Positions 1 to 6,400 of a stretch of 13,217 bases of DNA are shown in pieces. The first letter of the stretch is position 1, and each line of letters begins with the position of its first letter. The DNA comes from an uncultured Paracoccaceae bacterium. GTDB lineage: Bacteria > Pseudomonadota > Alphaproteobacteria > Rhodobacterales > Rhodobacteraceae. The position numbers and the translations under genes were made by a program. The stretch lies in the NCBI GenBank assembly GCA_937916485.1, contig CALFSV010000152.1:1-13217 (forward strand), in the 5' to 3' direction. The notes below the pieces were generated by a model that was given only the letters and a program-made list of their open reading frames with translations, made no database searches and had not been told where the DNA came from.

Positions 1-225
1 CTAAAACGTCGGTCAGCGGACAAAGTGAGCTTTCGCCTCACATGCATCATTCACCGCCTCAAAATCTGACGCTCGGTCAATCAAGGCGGAAACCGGATTT
101 TCGCCCAAAGCACACACTGCTCACGAGTCTCCTGTGAATCCGGTCTTCCAGCCAACAATGGGATATCAGAAGGTTTACTTCACTGCGCTAGTGCAACCAC
201 AGAAGAACGACGCCGCCAAACCAGT
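1..225. other. Non-coding stretch at left edge, downstream of the leftward operon
   Basis: No open frame with coding character and no RNA gene was recognised here. The stretch lies just after the stop of the Rieske ferredoxin gene and is more AT-rich than the genes. It contains a weak 5-bp stem, GTGAG (25-29) with CTCAC (37-41), and a longer-range inverted repeat described separately. No convincing rho-independent terminator (strong stem plus T-run read leftward) was found close to the operon end. Confidence 0.5.
92..144. repeat. Imperfectly spaced 8-bp inverted repeat
   Basis: ACCGGATT at 92-99 and AATCCGGT at 137-144 are exact reverse complements separated by 37 nt. The pair lies 82-134 nt beyond the stop codon of the leftward operon. 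It could fold at the 3' end of that transcript, but the loop is long and no U-tract follows in the leftward direction, so a terminator role is only a possibility. Chance occurrence cannot be excluded. Confidence 0.25.
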
Positions 226-540
226 TCAACTTGCCAGGTTCACGAGAACTCTACCGTTCTCGATACGAACCGGATAGGTGCGCAGTGCCACACAAACCGG
301 TGCCCCTTTTGGGGATCCGTCGCGTATGTCAAAGCGGCCGTTGTGCTTTGGGCATTCGATGAGGTGATCCATCAGCAGGCCGTCACCAAGATCAACCTGT
401 TCGTGGGTGCAGCGTCCGTCCGAACAGAAATACTCTCCCGAGTCCGTGTGATAGACAGCGTAGAGATGGCCATCGTGTTCCAACGTGATCAGATCGTCAG
501 CCTCAATGTCGTCAGAGGCACATAGGTCTGTCCAGTTCAT
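226..540 (-). CDS. Rieske-type [2Fe-2S] ferredoxin, MocE-like
   Basis: This 104-residue soluble protein is essentially one Rieske domain. The two cluster-binding motifs are complete: C44-T-H46 and C63-P-K-H66, followed by NGRFD, the pattern of ferredoxin-type Rieske proteins such as MocE and the small subunits of dioxygenases. Such proteins shuttle single electrons from a ferredoxin reductase to an oxygenase. Its length is normal for the family and there is no signal peptide or membrane segment. It is the last gene of the leftward operon, 44 nt after the stop of the desaturase-like gene; GGAAAG lies about 9 nt before the ATG. The pairing matches the MocD/MocE arrangement of rhizopine catabolism, so the neighbouring desaturase-like protein is the likely partner. 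No ferredoxin reductase is present in the window, so electrons must come from a protein encoded elsewhere. It might also serve the P450 of the divergent operon, which is inference. Confidence 0.9.
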   Translation of the reverse strand: MNWTDLCASDDIEADDLITLEHDGHLYAVYHTDSGEYFCSDGRCTHEQVDLGDGLLMDHLIECPKHNGRFDIRDGSPKGAPVCVALRTYPVRIENGRVLVNLAS

Positions 541-584
541 AGGGTATTCTTTCCATGTAAAGGGGCTAGTTCACGCAAAGGCGG

Positions 585-1661
585 CTAGGGCCGTGCCTGC
601 TGGTTTGCGCCATGGGGAAGCGTTTTGACGATGAAATAGTCCGGGTCCCGAAGTTGGCGCAGCAGGGCGGGCAGAATTTCCCGCCACGCGGCAAACAGGC
701 TGGGACAGGGGTCTGGGCAATCGTGACGCACCACTTCATGCAGGCGCGGCAGGGCGTGGTAGGGGACCATGGGAAACATGTGATGTTCGACGTGGTAGTT
801 CATGTTGGAATAGATGAAGCGCACTGGTGCGCTCATCAGGACGGTGCGGGCGTTCAGACGATGGTCGAGGACGTCTTCGGCCAGGCCCGCGTGCTGTGGC
901 AGGCCGACCACGATCAGGAACCAGACGCCATAGGCGCGGGGCAGGCCGATCAGCATGGCGGGTAGGAGCGACCACGCGATAAGACAGGCCAGCACTACGG
1001 CGGCGTAGATCGCAACGTGGATCCGTGCCACAAGAAATGCGCGCGGCCATTCGGTCTGGGGGACGTAATCCGCTTCGTCCTCGCTCAGCTTTCCGCGGGC
1101 ATGACCGATCAGCTTGGCAATCTCTGAAGGGATTGCTGTGATCCCAAGGGTCTTGAGCACCAGCAGGATGAGTTGGGGCGGGCGCATCATGCTGATCTCG
1201 GGGTCGCGGCCCACGATGATGGTGTCGGTGTGGTGGCGCGAATGGCTCCACCGCCAGACGACTGAATTGCGCATCATCAGAAACGACGCGAACTCATAGA
1301 CCACATCGTTCATCCAGCGAGTCTTAAAGGCGGTGCCGTGACCCATCTCGTGCCAGCGGCTGTCGGCGGCTGAACCGTAAAGCACCCCATAGACCGCAAA
1401 GACCGGCACCGCCCACCAGCTGCCCCAGAGAGCCACACCAAGCGCACCGGTCAGCAGCAACAGGGCGACCCAGATGGCGGTGTCGCGCAGGGCCGGACCG
1501 TCAGAGCGTTTCATCAGCTCTTTCATCACCTTGCGATCCACTGGCGTGCGATACCAGTCGGCACTGGCAAGGCCTGCTTCGATCGCGGTTTCGCGGGCGG
1601 GCCCGTGCAGGGAATAGTCCCTGTCGGATGAGAAACGCAGCGGTGCAAGAATATCAATCAT
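585..1661 (-). CDS. Membrane fatty-acid-desaturase-family oxygenase, MocD-like
   Basis: This 358-residue protein belongs to the membrane di-iron desaturase/hydroxylase family. All histidine boxes are visible: H104-EMG-H108, H140-SR-HH144 and H290-VE-HH294, plus H257 and H267 as likely extra ligands. Hydrophobic segments at about 62-98 and 213-255 form the membrane core. The family uses O2 and two electrons to desaturate or hydroxylate a substrate at the inner membrane. MocD, the homologue paired with ferredoxin MocE, is assigned to the oxidation (probably demethylation) of the rhizopine 3-O-methyl-scyllo-inosamine. I chose the ATG at 1661 rather than the upstream one at 1709 because GGAGG stands about 6 nt before it and the PanB-like gene stops at 1663, giving TGACATG with a single-base gap. 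Sequence alone does not separate a lipid desaturase from a sugar- or alkane-type oxygenase; operon context favours the oxygenase reading. Confidence 0.85.
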   Translation of the reverse strand: MIDILAPLRFSSDRDYSLHGPARETAIEAGLASADWYRTPVDRKVMKELMKRSDGPALRDTAIWVALLLLTGALGVALWGSWWAVPVFAVYGVLYGSAADSRWHEMGHGTAFKTRWMNDVVYEFASFLMMRNSVVWRWSHSRHHTDTIIVGRDPEISMMRPPQLILLVLKTLGITAIPSEIAKLIGHARGKLSEDEADYVPQTEWPRAFLVARIHVAIYAAVVLACLIAWSLLPAMLIGLPRAYGVWFLIVVGLPQHAGLAEDVLDHRLNARTVLMSAPVRFIYSNMNYHVEHHMFPMVPYHALPRLHEVVRHDCPDPCPSLFAAWREILPALLRQLRDPDYFIVKTLPHGANQQARP

Positions 1662-1662
1662 G

Positions 1663-2460
1663 TCAGCCTCCGTCTCGAGGGTCGGCGAGGAATGCGGCGA
1701 GGGCCTCACTCTCGGCGTCGTTCAGCACCACCGTTTCATTGGCGCCGGGGAAAGCCGCGCTTGCCACATCCTGCCGGAATGCGGCAAAGGCCTTGATCCG
1801 GCGGTCCTGAAGCTGGGCCATGGCGGTCGCAAAGTCATCGTAGACGCGGGAATGGCGAGGCACGTGGCCGGTGGTTTCGCCCAGGATGTCTGTGGCAAAA
1901 AGGTATTGCACATCGCAGCCGCCGCCAGATCCCATCGAGATCACGGTCAGTGGCGTCGCCCGGCAGAGCGCGGTCGCAACCGGTTCGGCGACGACCTCCA
2001 TCTCAACGGCGAAAGCGCCGGCATCCTCATAGGCGCGTAGGGTCGCCATCAGCGCCCGCGCCTCGACCAGCGTGCGGCCAAAGGCGCGGAACCCGGTCAG
2101 GCGCGCCTTTTGCGGCACGAGGCCCATATGGCCGATGACGGGGATGCCTTCCCTTGCAAGCTCGGCGATCACGCTGGGGTTCATCGGACAGTAGATCGAA
2201 TCGGCGCCTGCCTCGAGCGCGTCAAAGGCCTTTCGCTTGGCTTCGTCTGCATTGACGGGCCCGCCATAGCGCAGGCCAAAGCAGAAATGCGTGTTTGGCG
2301 CGGCGCGGCGGCGGGTGGCGAACTCTGGCTTGTTGCCCGAGACGATCATCTCGATCCCGGCCGCCTCGGCGGCCTCTGCGTGCTCGGTGCTTTGCACGTT
2401 CAATTCACAGATTTGCCGGACGCCCTTCAGGGCGCGGATATGGTGCACCTCAAGCTTCAT
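1663..2460 (-). CDS. Divergent PanB-like protein (KPHMT / ICL-PEPM superfamily)
   Basis: This 265-residue protein is the length of ketopantoate hydroxymethyltransferase (PanB) and keeps several of its landmarks. These are I109-GHMGLVPQ (PanB: GHxGLTPQ), a following G-x-R-AFGRT stretch, EDAGAFAVEMEVV at 145-157 (PanB: EAGAFAxVLExVP, containing the catalytic Glu), and VISMGSGGGCDVQ with TDILG at 189-193. By eye the three metal ligands of E. coli PanB (Asp45, Asp84, Glu114) are not kept: VGDS is replaced by VSGN around 40-43, the DLPF segment by GLRYG at 62-66, and the KIEGG segment by YCPMN at 90-94. True pantothenate synthesis is therefore doubtful and the reaction is unknown; a carbon-carbon bond lyase or aldol-type step on a keto acid or sugar fragment fits the superfamily. 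The start overlaps the end of the repressor gene by 11 nt, so the two are translationally coupled. Confidence 0.7.
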   Translation of the reverse strand: MKLEVHHIRALKGVRQICELNVQSTEHAEAAEAAGIEMIVSGNKPEFATRRRAAPNTHFCFGLRYGGPVNADEAKRKAFDALEAGADSIYCPMNPSVIAELAREGIPVIGHMGLVPQKARLTGFRAFGRTLVEARALMATLRAYEDAGAFAVEMEVVAEPVATALCRATPLTVISMGSGGGCDVQYLFATDILGETTGHVPRHSRVYDDFATAMAQLQDRRIKAFAAFRQDVASAAFPGANETVVLNDAESEALAAFLADPRDGG

Positions 2461-3505
2461 GCGGCACCGCCGGCAGGCAATCGCTTTCGCGCACGATCAG
2501 TTGGGGCTTGATGATCTCGTGGTAGATTGTCGGGTCGCCGCCCAGCCGGGCGAGGACCAGCCGTCCCAGTCGCAGACCCATGGCGCTCAGATCCTGGCTG
2601 AACGTTGTCAGCGCAGGGCGCACATGGGCCGAAATCGGCGCGTCATCACTGCCAATCAGCGCGACGTCGTGACCCGGGCGCAGGCCCAGGCGCTTCAGCC
2701 CCTCCATCGCGGAAATTGCGATCACATCGTTGCCGCAGATCAGCGCTGTGGGCAGCTTGCCGCGTGTGAACAGCTCTGTCACCGCGTCGGCGCCTGTCCT
2801 GCCACCGACGGTACATTCGATCTGTTGCATCGACCCCGGATCAAGACCCGCCGCCAGCATCCCATCTTCGATCCCCTTCAACGTATGACGCGTGTAGGTG
2901 TAGATCATTGGAGTAGCCAGAAATCCGATGTCCACATGACCCAGGGCCACAAACCGCGCGACAGCCTCCCGCCCGATCCGAAACTGGTCACGATCAACGA
3001 AGCAGTGGCTGTTGCGCGCCGTCTGGCCCAGCGTGACAAAGGGCATCCCGCGCTCTTCAAGCCAGTCGACACGCTCATCCTCGGGCCGGGTGCGGGCAAA
3101 AATCACGGCGTCTGACCTGTTCCGTTCGACGATGCGATGGGTGACCTCTTCCTCGCGCTTGGCGTCTCGGGCCATCACGACCTGCAGGTCGTAATCCTGC
3201 GCGGTCAGGGCCATTTCCAGCCCGTCAAGCACGCCCAGAAAGAACGGGTCGGCATATTTTCCCCAAGGTTGCGAGACGACGAAGGTGACCGTCTGCGTCG
3301 TGTTTCTTCGCAGCATCGAGGCGGCGTAGTTCGGCTGATAGCCCATCGCCTCCGCCACCGCCTCGATCCGTCTGCGAGTTTCGGCGTTGACATCGGTATA
3401 GCCGTTCAGCGCCCGTGATACGGTTGATACGGAAAAGCCTGACGCGTGGGCAACCTTGCGGATGCCGGCGCGGATCGGGCGGATTTGGGCAAGCTCTTCG
3501 GTCAT
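2450..3505 (-). CDS. LacI-family transcriptional repressor
   Basis: This 351-residue protein has the standard LacI-family layout. The N-terminal helix-turn-helix is at about 16-36 (VAHASGFSVSTVSRALNG), and the hinge helix is at about 57-66 (YQPNYAASML). A periplasmic-binding-protein-like sensor domain starts at about residue 72 and ends near the C-terminus (for example GNDVIAISAMEGLKRLG and IGSDDAPISAHVRPALTT). The start at 3505 is chosen because its ATGA overlaps the stop of the alpha-glucosidase gene and leaves the usual short N-terminal extension before the HTH; an open frame runs further upstream but lies inside the glucosidase gene. Family members bind a sugar or sugar phosphate and release palindromic operators centred on CG. 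Two such palindromes lie in the divergent promoter region at about 5160-5173 and 5273-5293. Autoregulation and control of both operons is the natural reading. The inducer is unknown. Confidence 0.93.
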   Translation of the reverse strand: MTEELAQIRPIRAGIRKVAHASGFSVSTVSRALNGYTDVNAETRRRIEAVAEAMGYQPNYAASMLRRNTTQTVTFVVSQPWGKYADPFFLGVLDGLEMALTAQDYDLQVVMARDAKREEEVTHRIVERNRSDAVIFARTRPEDERVDWLEERGMPFVTLGQTARNSHCFVDRDQFRIGREAVARFVALGHVDIGFLATPMIYTYTRHTLKGIEDGMLAAGLDPGSMQQIECTVGGRTGADAVTELFTRGKLPTALICGNDVIAISAMEGLKRLGLRPGHDVALIGSDDAPISAHVRPALTTFSQDLSAMGLRLGRLVLARLGGDPTIYHEIIKPQLIVRESDCLPAVPHEA

Positions 3506-5082
3506 CCGGACTCTTTCACGACAACGTAACGGTTGGGGGCAAGGTGCCCCGCCGTGACGGCGCCCGCAAGCACGGTGCCCGCGATGGTGACGGCAATCGC
3601 TTGGTCGGAGAAATTGAAGGCGCACAGCAGCGATGTGGTGCCGTGGTGGCGGCGAAAGATCAGACTGCCGATATCTGCATGGATCAGTTCGAAGGTCCCA
3701 AGTTGCAGGGCCGGTTCCTGTTTGCGTAGGGCCATCAGCCGACGACAGTGGTTCAGGATGGAGGTGGGGTCAGCGTCCTGTTCGGAGACGGCAAGTGCCG
3801 CGTGACCAGCCTCGGCCGGCAGCCATCCGTCACGGGAGGAAAAGCCAAGCGCCGGACCATCTGGCTGCCACGGCATCGGCGTGCGTGCACCATCACGGCC
3901 CCGATGTCGCGGCCAGAAGCGGATCGCCTCTGGGTCTTGCAGCCGTTCGCGCGGGACGTCGGAATGGGGCAGGCCAAGTTCTTCGCCCTGATACAGGATG
4001 ATCGTCCCGCGCAGGCACAGCAGCATCGCCTGAAAAAGCTGGATGCGGTCTGCGTTGCCCTCGGCATTCCAGCGCGAGGCAACGCGGGGCACGTCGTGGT
4101 TTGAGAAGGCCCAGGTCGGCCAGGCGCCCTCGGCCCCGGCGGCGATGACGCTTTCAGCGATATGGGTGCCATCCAGCCGCGATTGCAGCAGTTCAAAGCT
4201 GTAGGCGCTGTGAAGCCGCCTGTTGGTCGTGTATTCCGCCATACGCTCGACCTGGTGATCGCAGCTGATTTCGGCCAGCAGCATCCGGTCGCCCAGATTG
4301 TCGGCTACGGCGCGCATCCGCGTCAGGAAGGGCAGGTTTTCGGGACGGGACCGGTCGTAGACATGGGATTGCAGGTAGTAGGGATTGGCCGGCAACTCGT
4401 TCACCTGCACCGGCGGGTTGGAGCGGATAAGCGGGTCGTGCATGAAGAAGTTCGCGACGTCCAACCGCAGGCCATCCACGCCCATATCCAGCCAAAAGCG
4501 CATGATATCAAGAACTTCGTTCTGCACTTCAGGGTTGTGCAAGTTAAGGTCGGGTTGCTGCGTCAGGAAGTTGTGAAGGTAATATTGCCGCCGCACGGAC
4601 GACCATTCCCACGCAGTGCCGCCAAACCGGCCCATCCAGTTGTTGGGTGCGGTACCGTCGGGCGCGGCATCCGCCCATACATACCAATCCGCCTTTGGAT
4701 TGTCGCGGGATGAGGCGCTCTCGATGAACCAAGGATGCTGGTCTGAGGAATGGGAATAGACCTGGTCCAGGACGACGCGCAGGCCGCGCGCGTGCGCCGC
4801 CTCAATCAGGGCGGCAAAGTCGCCAAGATCGCCAAAGCGTGGGTCCACGGCGCGATAATTGGACACGTCGTAGCCCGAATCGTGCATTGGCGAAGGGAAG
4901 ATGGGCGTGAGCCACAGCCCGTCGATGTTGAGGGATGCAAGGTAGTCGAGCCGCGCGATCAGGCCGGGCAGATCGCCTTCACCGTCGCCATCCGAATCGG
5001 CAAAGGAGCGGACGTAAACCTCGTAAAGACAGGCACCTTGCCACCAGGGGGCGGGGTGTGGGGGCGCAGAGTCGAGGCTCAT
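3502..5082 (-). CDS. GH13-family alpha-glucosidase (oligo-1,6-glucosidase/AglA type)
   Basis: This 526-residue cytoplasmic enzyme opens with WWQGACLYEVYVRSFADSDGDG, the start typical of bacterial alpha-glucosidases. The conserved GH13 regions are present: D106-QVYSH111 (region I), G204-LRLD208 with Asp208 as nucleophile (region II), A270-E271 as acid/base (region III), and S327-NHD330 (region IV, transition-state stabiliser). Length and order match the oligo-1,6-glucosidase/AglA/trehalulose-hydrolase branch that cleaves alpha-glucosides from the non-reducing end. There is no signal peptide, so the substrate must be imported. The first gene of the leftward operon, it has AAGGA about 9 nt before the ATG, and its stop overlaps the repressor start (ATGA). 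The exact linkage preference (alpha-1,4, alpha-1,6 or a small glucoside) cannot be read safely; region I carries SHSS where many relatives have NHTS. Confidence 0.93.
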   Translation of the reverse strand: MSLDSAPPHPAPWWQGACLYEVYVRSFADSDGDGEGDLPGLIARLDYLASLNIDGLWLTPIFPSPMHDSGYDVSNYRAVDPRFGDLGDFAALIEAAHARGLRVVLDQVYSHSSDQHPWFIESASSRDNPKADWYVWADAAPDGTAPNNWMGRFGGTAWEWSSVRRQYYLHNFLTQQPDLNLHNPEVQNEVLDIMRFWLDMGVDGLRLDVANFFMHDPLIRSNPPVQVNELPANPYYLQSHVYDRSRPENLPFLTRMRAVADNLGDRMLLAEISCDHQVERMAEYTTNRRLHSAYSFELLQSRLDGTHIAESVIAAGAEGAWPTWAFSNHDVPRVASRWNAEGNADRIQLFQAMLLCLRGTIILYQGEELGLPHSDVPRERLQDPEAIRFWPRHRGRDGARTPMPWQPDGPALGFSSRDGWLPAEAGHAALAVSEQDADPTSILNHCRRLMALRKQEPALQLGTFELIHADIGSLIFRRHHGTTSLLCAFNFSDQAIAVTIAGTVLAGAVTAGHLAPNRYVVVKESG

Positions 5083-5156
5083 TCTGGTCTTCCTTACTTA
5101 GGAGCGCCCGGCCCGGCACATTGGTCGGGCGGGCACCCCGAGTGACTGTTGAGCGA

Positions 5157-5186
5157 ATTCAAAAACGTTTTTGGGTTTGGCGTCAA
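5157..5186 (-). promoter_or_regulatory. Candidate sigma-70 promoter of the leftward operon
   Basis: Read on the minus strand, TTGACG at 5186-5181 (5 of 6 to the -35 consensus) is followed after an 18-bp spacer by TTGAAT at 5162-5157 (4 of 6 to TATAAT). It points at the alpha-glucosidase start 75 bp away. The CG-centred palindrome at 5160-5173 falls between the two boxes, where a bound repressor would block polymerase. Assignment is by eye only. Confidence 0.4.
5160..5173. promoter_or_regulatory. LacI-type operator 1
   Basis: CAAAAACGTTTTTG is a perfect 14-bp palindrome centred on CG (5166-5167), the symmetry typical of LacI-family operators whose hinge helix opens a central CG step. Together with flanking GGGT it contains the 15-mer AAAACGTTTTTGGGT (5162-5176), repeated identically at 5278-5292. 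It overlaps the proposed leftward promoter. The likely ligand is the repressor encoded at 2450-3505. Confidence 0.75.
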
Positions 5187-5187
5187 G

Positions 5188-5221
5188 CTTTTCGCTGGAG
5201 GTCTACTTTTGGGGCGAAAAG
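5188..5221. repeat. Perfect 8-bp inverted repeat between the two operators
   Basis: CTTTTCGC (5188-5195) and GCGAAAAG (5214-5221) are exact reverse complements with an 18-bp spacer. An additional direct copy of GCGAAAA occurs at 5223-5229. The arms lie just upstream of the proposed rightward -35 box, where an activator could bind. They may also be a chance product of this A/T-rich promoter DNA. Confidence 0.35.
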
Positions 5222-5233
5222 TGCGAAAAATCG

Positions 5234-5262
5234 TTGACAGATGCGCGGTGGCCCGCGCTATC
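5234..5262 (+). promoter_or_regulatory. Candidate sigma-70 promoter of the rightward transporter operon
   Basis: A consensus -35 box TTGACA (5234-5239) is followed after 17 bp by GCTATC (5257-5262), which resembles the GCTA-type -10 boxes seen in alphaproteobacteria; a 19-bp spacing to TATCTT (5259-5264) is an alternative. Transcription would start near 5269-5271, so operator 2 (5273-5293) would cover the start of the transcript and block initiation or escape. Confidence 0.55.
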
Positions 5263-5272
5263 TTGGGTGTGC

Positions 5273-5293
5273 GACCCAAAACGTTTTTGGGTC
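5273..5293. promoter_or_regulatory. LacI-type operator 2
   Basis: This is a 21-bp palindrome with 10-bp arms, GACCCAAAAC and its mirrored half TTTTTGGGTC, broken only at the central triplet (C5282 against T5284 around G5283). It includes AAAACGTTTTTGGGT (5278-5292), identical to operator 1. It lies immediately after the proposed rightward promoter and 47 bp before the start codon of the binding-protein gene, a classical repressor position. Confidence 0.8.
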
Positions 5294-5339
5294 CGCAAAC
5301 ATGGCGCCAGAGGAGCAAAGGCGCTTTAGGGAGGATGAA

Positions 5340-6332
5340 ATGACCAAACTCATGAAAGCCCTTGTGGGGGCAACCAGCCTAGTTGCGCTTTCTGTCAGTG
5401 TGGCGTCTGCCCAAGAGGGCGGCCAATGGTGCTCTGGCGTTGATATCACGCTCTTTTCCGGTGGTCCGGCGGGCGGCGCCTTCAATTCGATCATCGACCG
5501 GGGCGCGATGCAGGCCGCTGCTGACACCGGCGCGAATGTACAGATCGTCTATTCGGATTGGGATTTCGACAAGATGATTACCCAATTGCGCGACATGATC
5601 GGCCAGCAACCCGACGGCATCGCCATGATGGGACACCCAGGCGATTCCGCGATAATGCCGTTGGCTGAGCAGGCCGACGCGGCAGGTATCAAGATGATGT
5701 ACATGAACGTCGATGTGCCCGAGGTCCGGGCGGCGTTCGGGTCAGGCTATGTGGGTGCGACCCTTTATGCGCAAGGTGTGGCGCTGGGCCAGGAAACACT
5801 GCGGATGGCGGGCGATGCAGTGCAGCCAGGCGACACGGCCATCGTCATGAGCCGCTGGGAGAGTGAGAACCGCGCCCAACGCGAGCTTGGCCTTGTCGAC
5901 GTGCTTGAAGAAGCCGGGATGAGCGTCATCAAGCTGCAAGAGGCGGAAGGCGCGTCGGCGGATCAGATGCTTCAACTTCCGTTGCTGACCGCCACGCTGC
6001 TGTCGAACCCGAACACCAAGATCATCGGCTATCCCGGTGGGCCCTGGCTGTCTGCTGCCCCCGCCTTCATGCAGGCGATCGGCAAGAACCCTGATGACAT
6101 CATCGCCGTTGGATTTGACCTTGGTCAGGGCGTGATGTCGGCTTTCGAGGGCGGTTATGTCATGGTTACAGCGGATCAGCAGCCCTACCAGCAGGGCTAT
6201 CTGCCCGTGCTGTCGCTGTGCCAGCAGATCGTCTACAAGTTGGGTCCTCTGAACGTGGACACCGGGGCGGGCTTTGTTACGGCCGATAACTACCAGGACG
6301 TCGTCTCGCTTGCCGAGGCCGGCATTCGCTGA
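5340..6332 (+). CDS. Periplasmic sugar-binding protein of an Frc/Rbs-type ABC transporter
   Basis: This 330-residue protein starts with a clear Sec signal peptide: MTKLMKALVGATSLVALSVSVASA, with probable cleavage before QEGGQW. The mature part has the type I periplasmic-binding fold (Peripla_BP_4, the RbsB/FrcB group), for example DITLFSGGPAGGAFNSIIDRG, then QLRDMIGQQPDGIAMMGHPGDSAIMPLAEQA, and later IIAVGFDLGQGVMSAFEGGYV. The group captures pentoses, hexoses, polyols or autoinducer-2. The ATG at 5340 is chosen over upstream frames because AGGGAGG stands 5 nt before it and the signal peptide begins there. It is the first gene of the rightward operon, directly controlled by operator 2, and is followed by a hairpin that probably lets it be made in excess over the membrane components. 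Its ligand cannot be told from sequence; the nearby glycosidases suggest a glycoside or a sugar derivative. Confidence 0.92.
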   Translation: MTKLMKALVGATSLVALSVSVASAQEGGQWCSGVDITLFSGGPAGGAFNSIIDRGAMQAAADTGANVQIVYSDWDFDKMITQLRDMIGQQPDGIAMMGHPGDSAIMPLAEQADAAGIKMMYMNVDVPEVRAAFGSGYVGATLYAQGVALGQETLRMAGDAVQPGDTAIVMSRWESENRAQRELGLVDVLEEAGMSVIKLQEAEGASADQMLQLPLLTATLLSNPNTKIIGYPGGPWLSAAPAFMQAIGKNPDDIIAVGFDLGQGVMSAFEGGYVMVTADQQPYQQGYLPVLSLCQQIVYKLGPLNVDTGAGFVTADNYQDVVSLAEAGIR

Positions 6333-6341
6333 CCTATTCGA

Positions 6342-6374
6342 CGCCGGGCCGCCACGGCTGGCCCGGCGCCTTTT
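6342..6374 (+). terminator. Hairpin attenuator between binding protein and ATPase genes
   Basis: CGCCGGGCC (6342-6350) pairs perfectly with GGCCCGGCG (6360-6368) around a 9-nt loop, giving a 9-bp GC stem, followed after CC by a short T-run (6371-6374). It starts 10 nt after the binding-protein stop and precedes the ATPase start by 26 nt. The T-run is only four bases, so partial termination or 3'-end protection of the first cistron is more likely than a full stop. Confidence 0.65.
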
Positions 6375-6400
6375 GACTGCCTGACAGCGAGGAGGACGCC

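Noticed and set aside
1663..2460. Canonical pantothenate-synthesis panB
   Set aside because: The metal-ligand motifs appear changed and no panC or other pantothenate gene is adjacent.
3506..3625. N-terminal extension of the LacI-family gene by 40 codons
   Set aside because: The extra residues are the glucosidase gene in another frame; the ATGA overlap at 3505 gives the usual LacI-family start.
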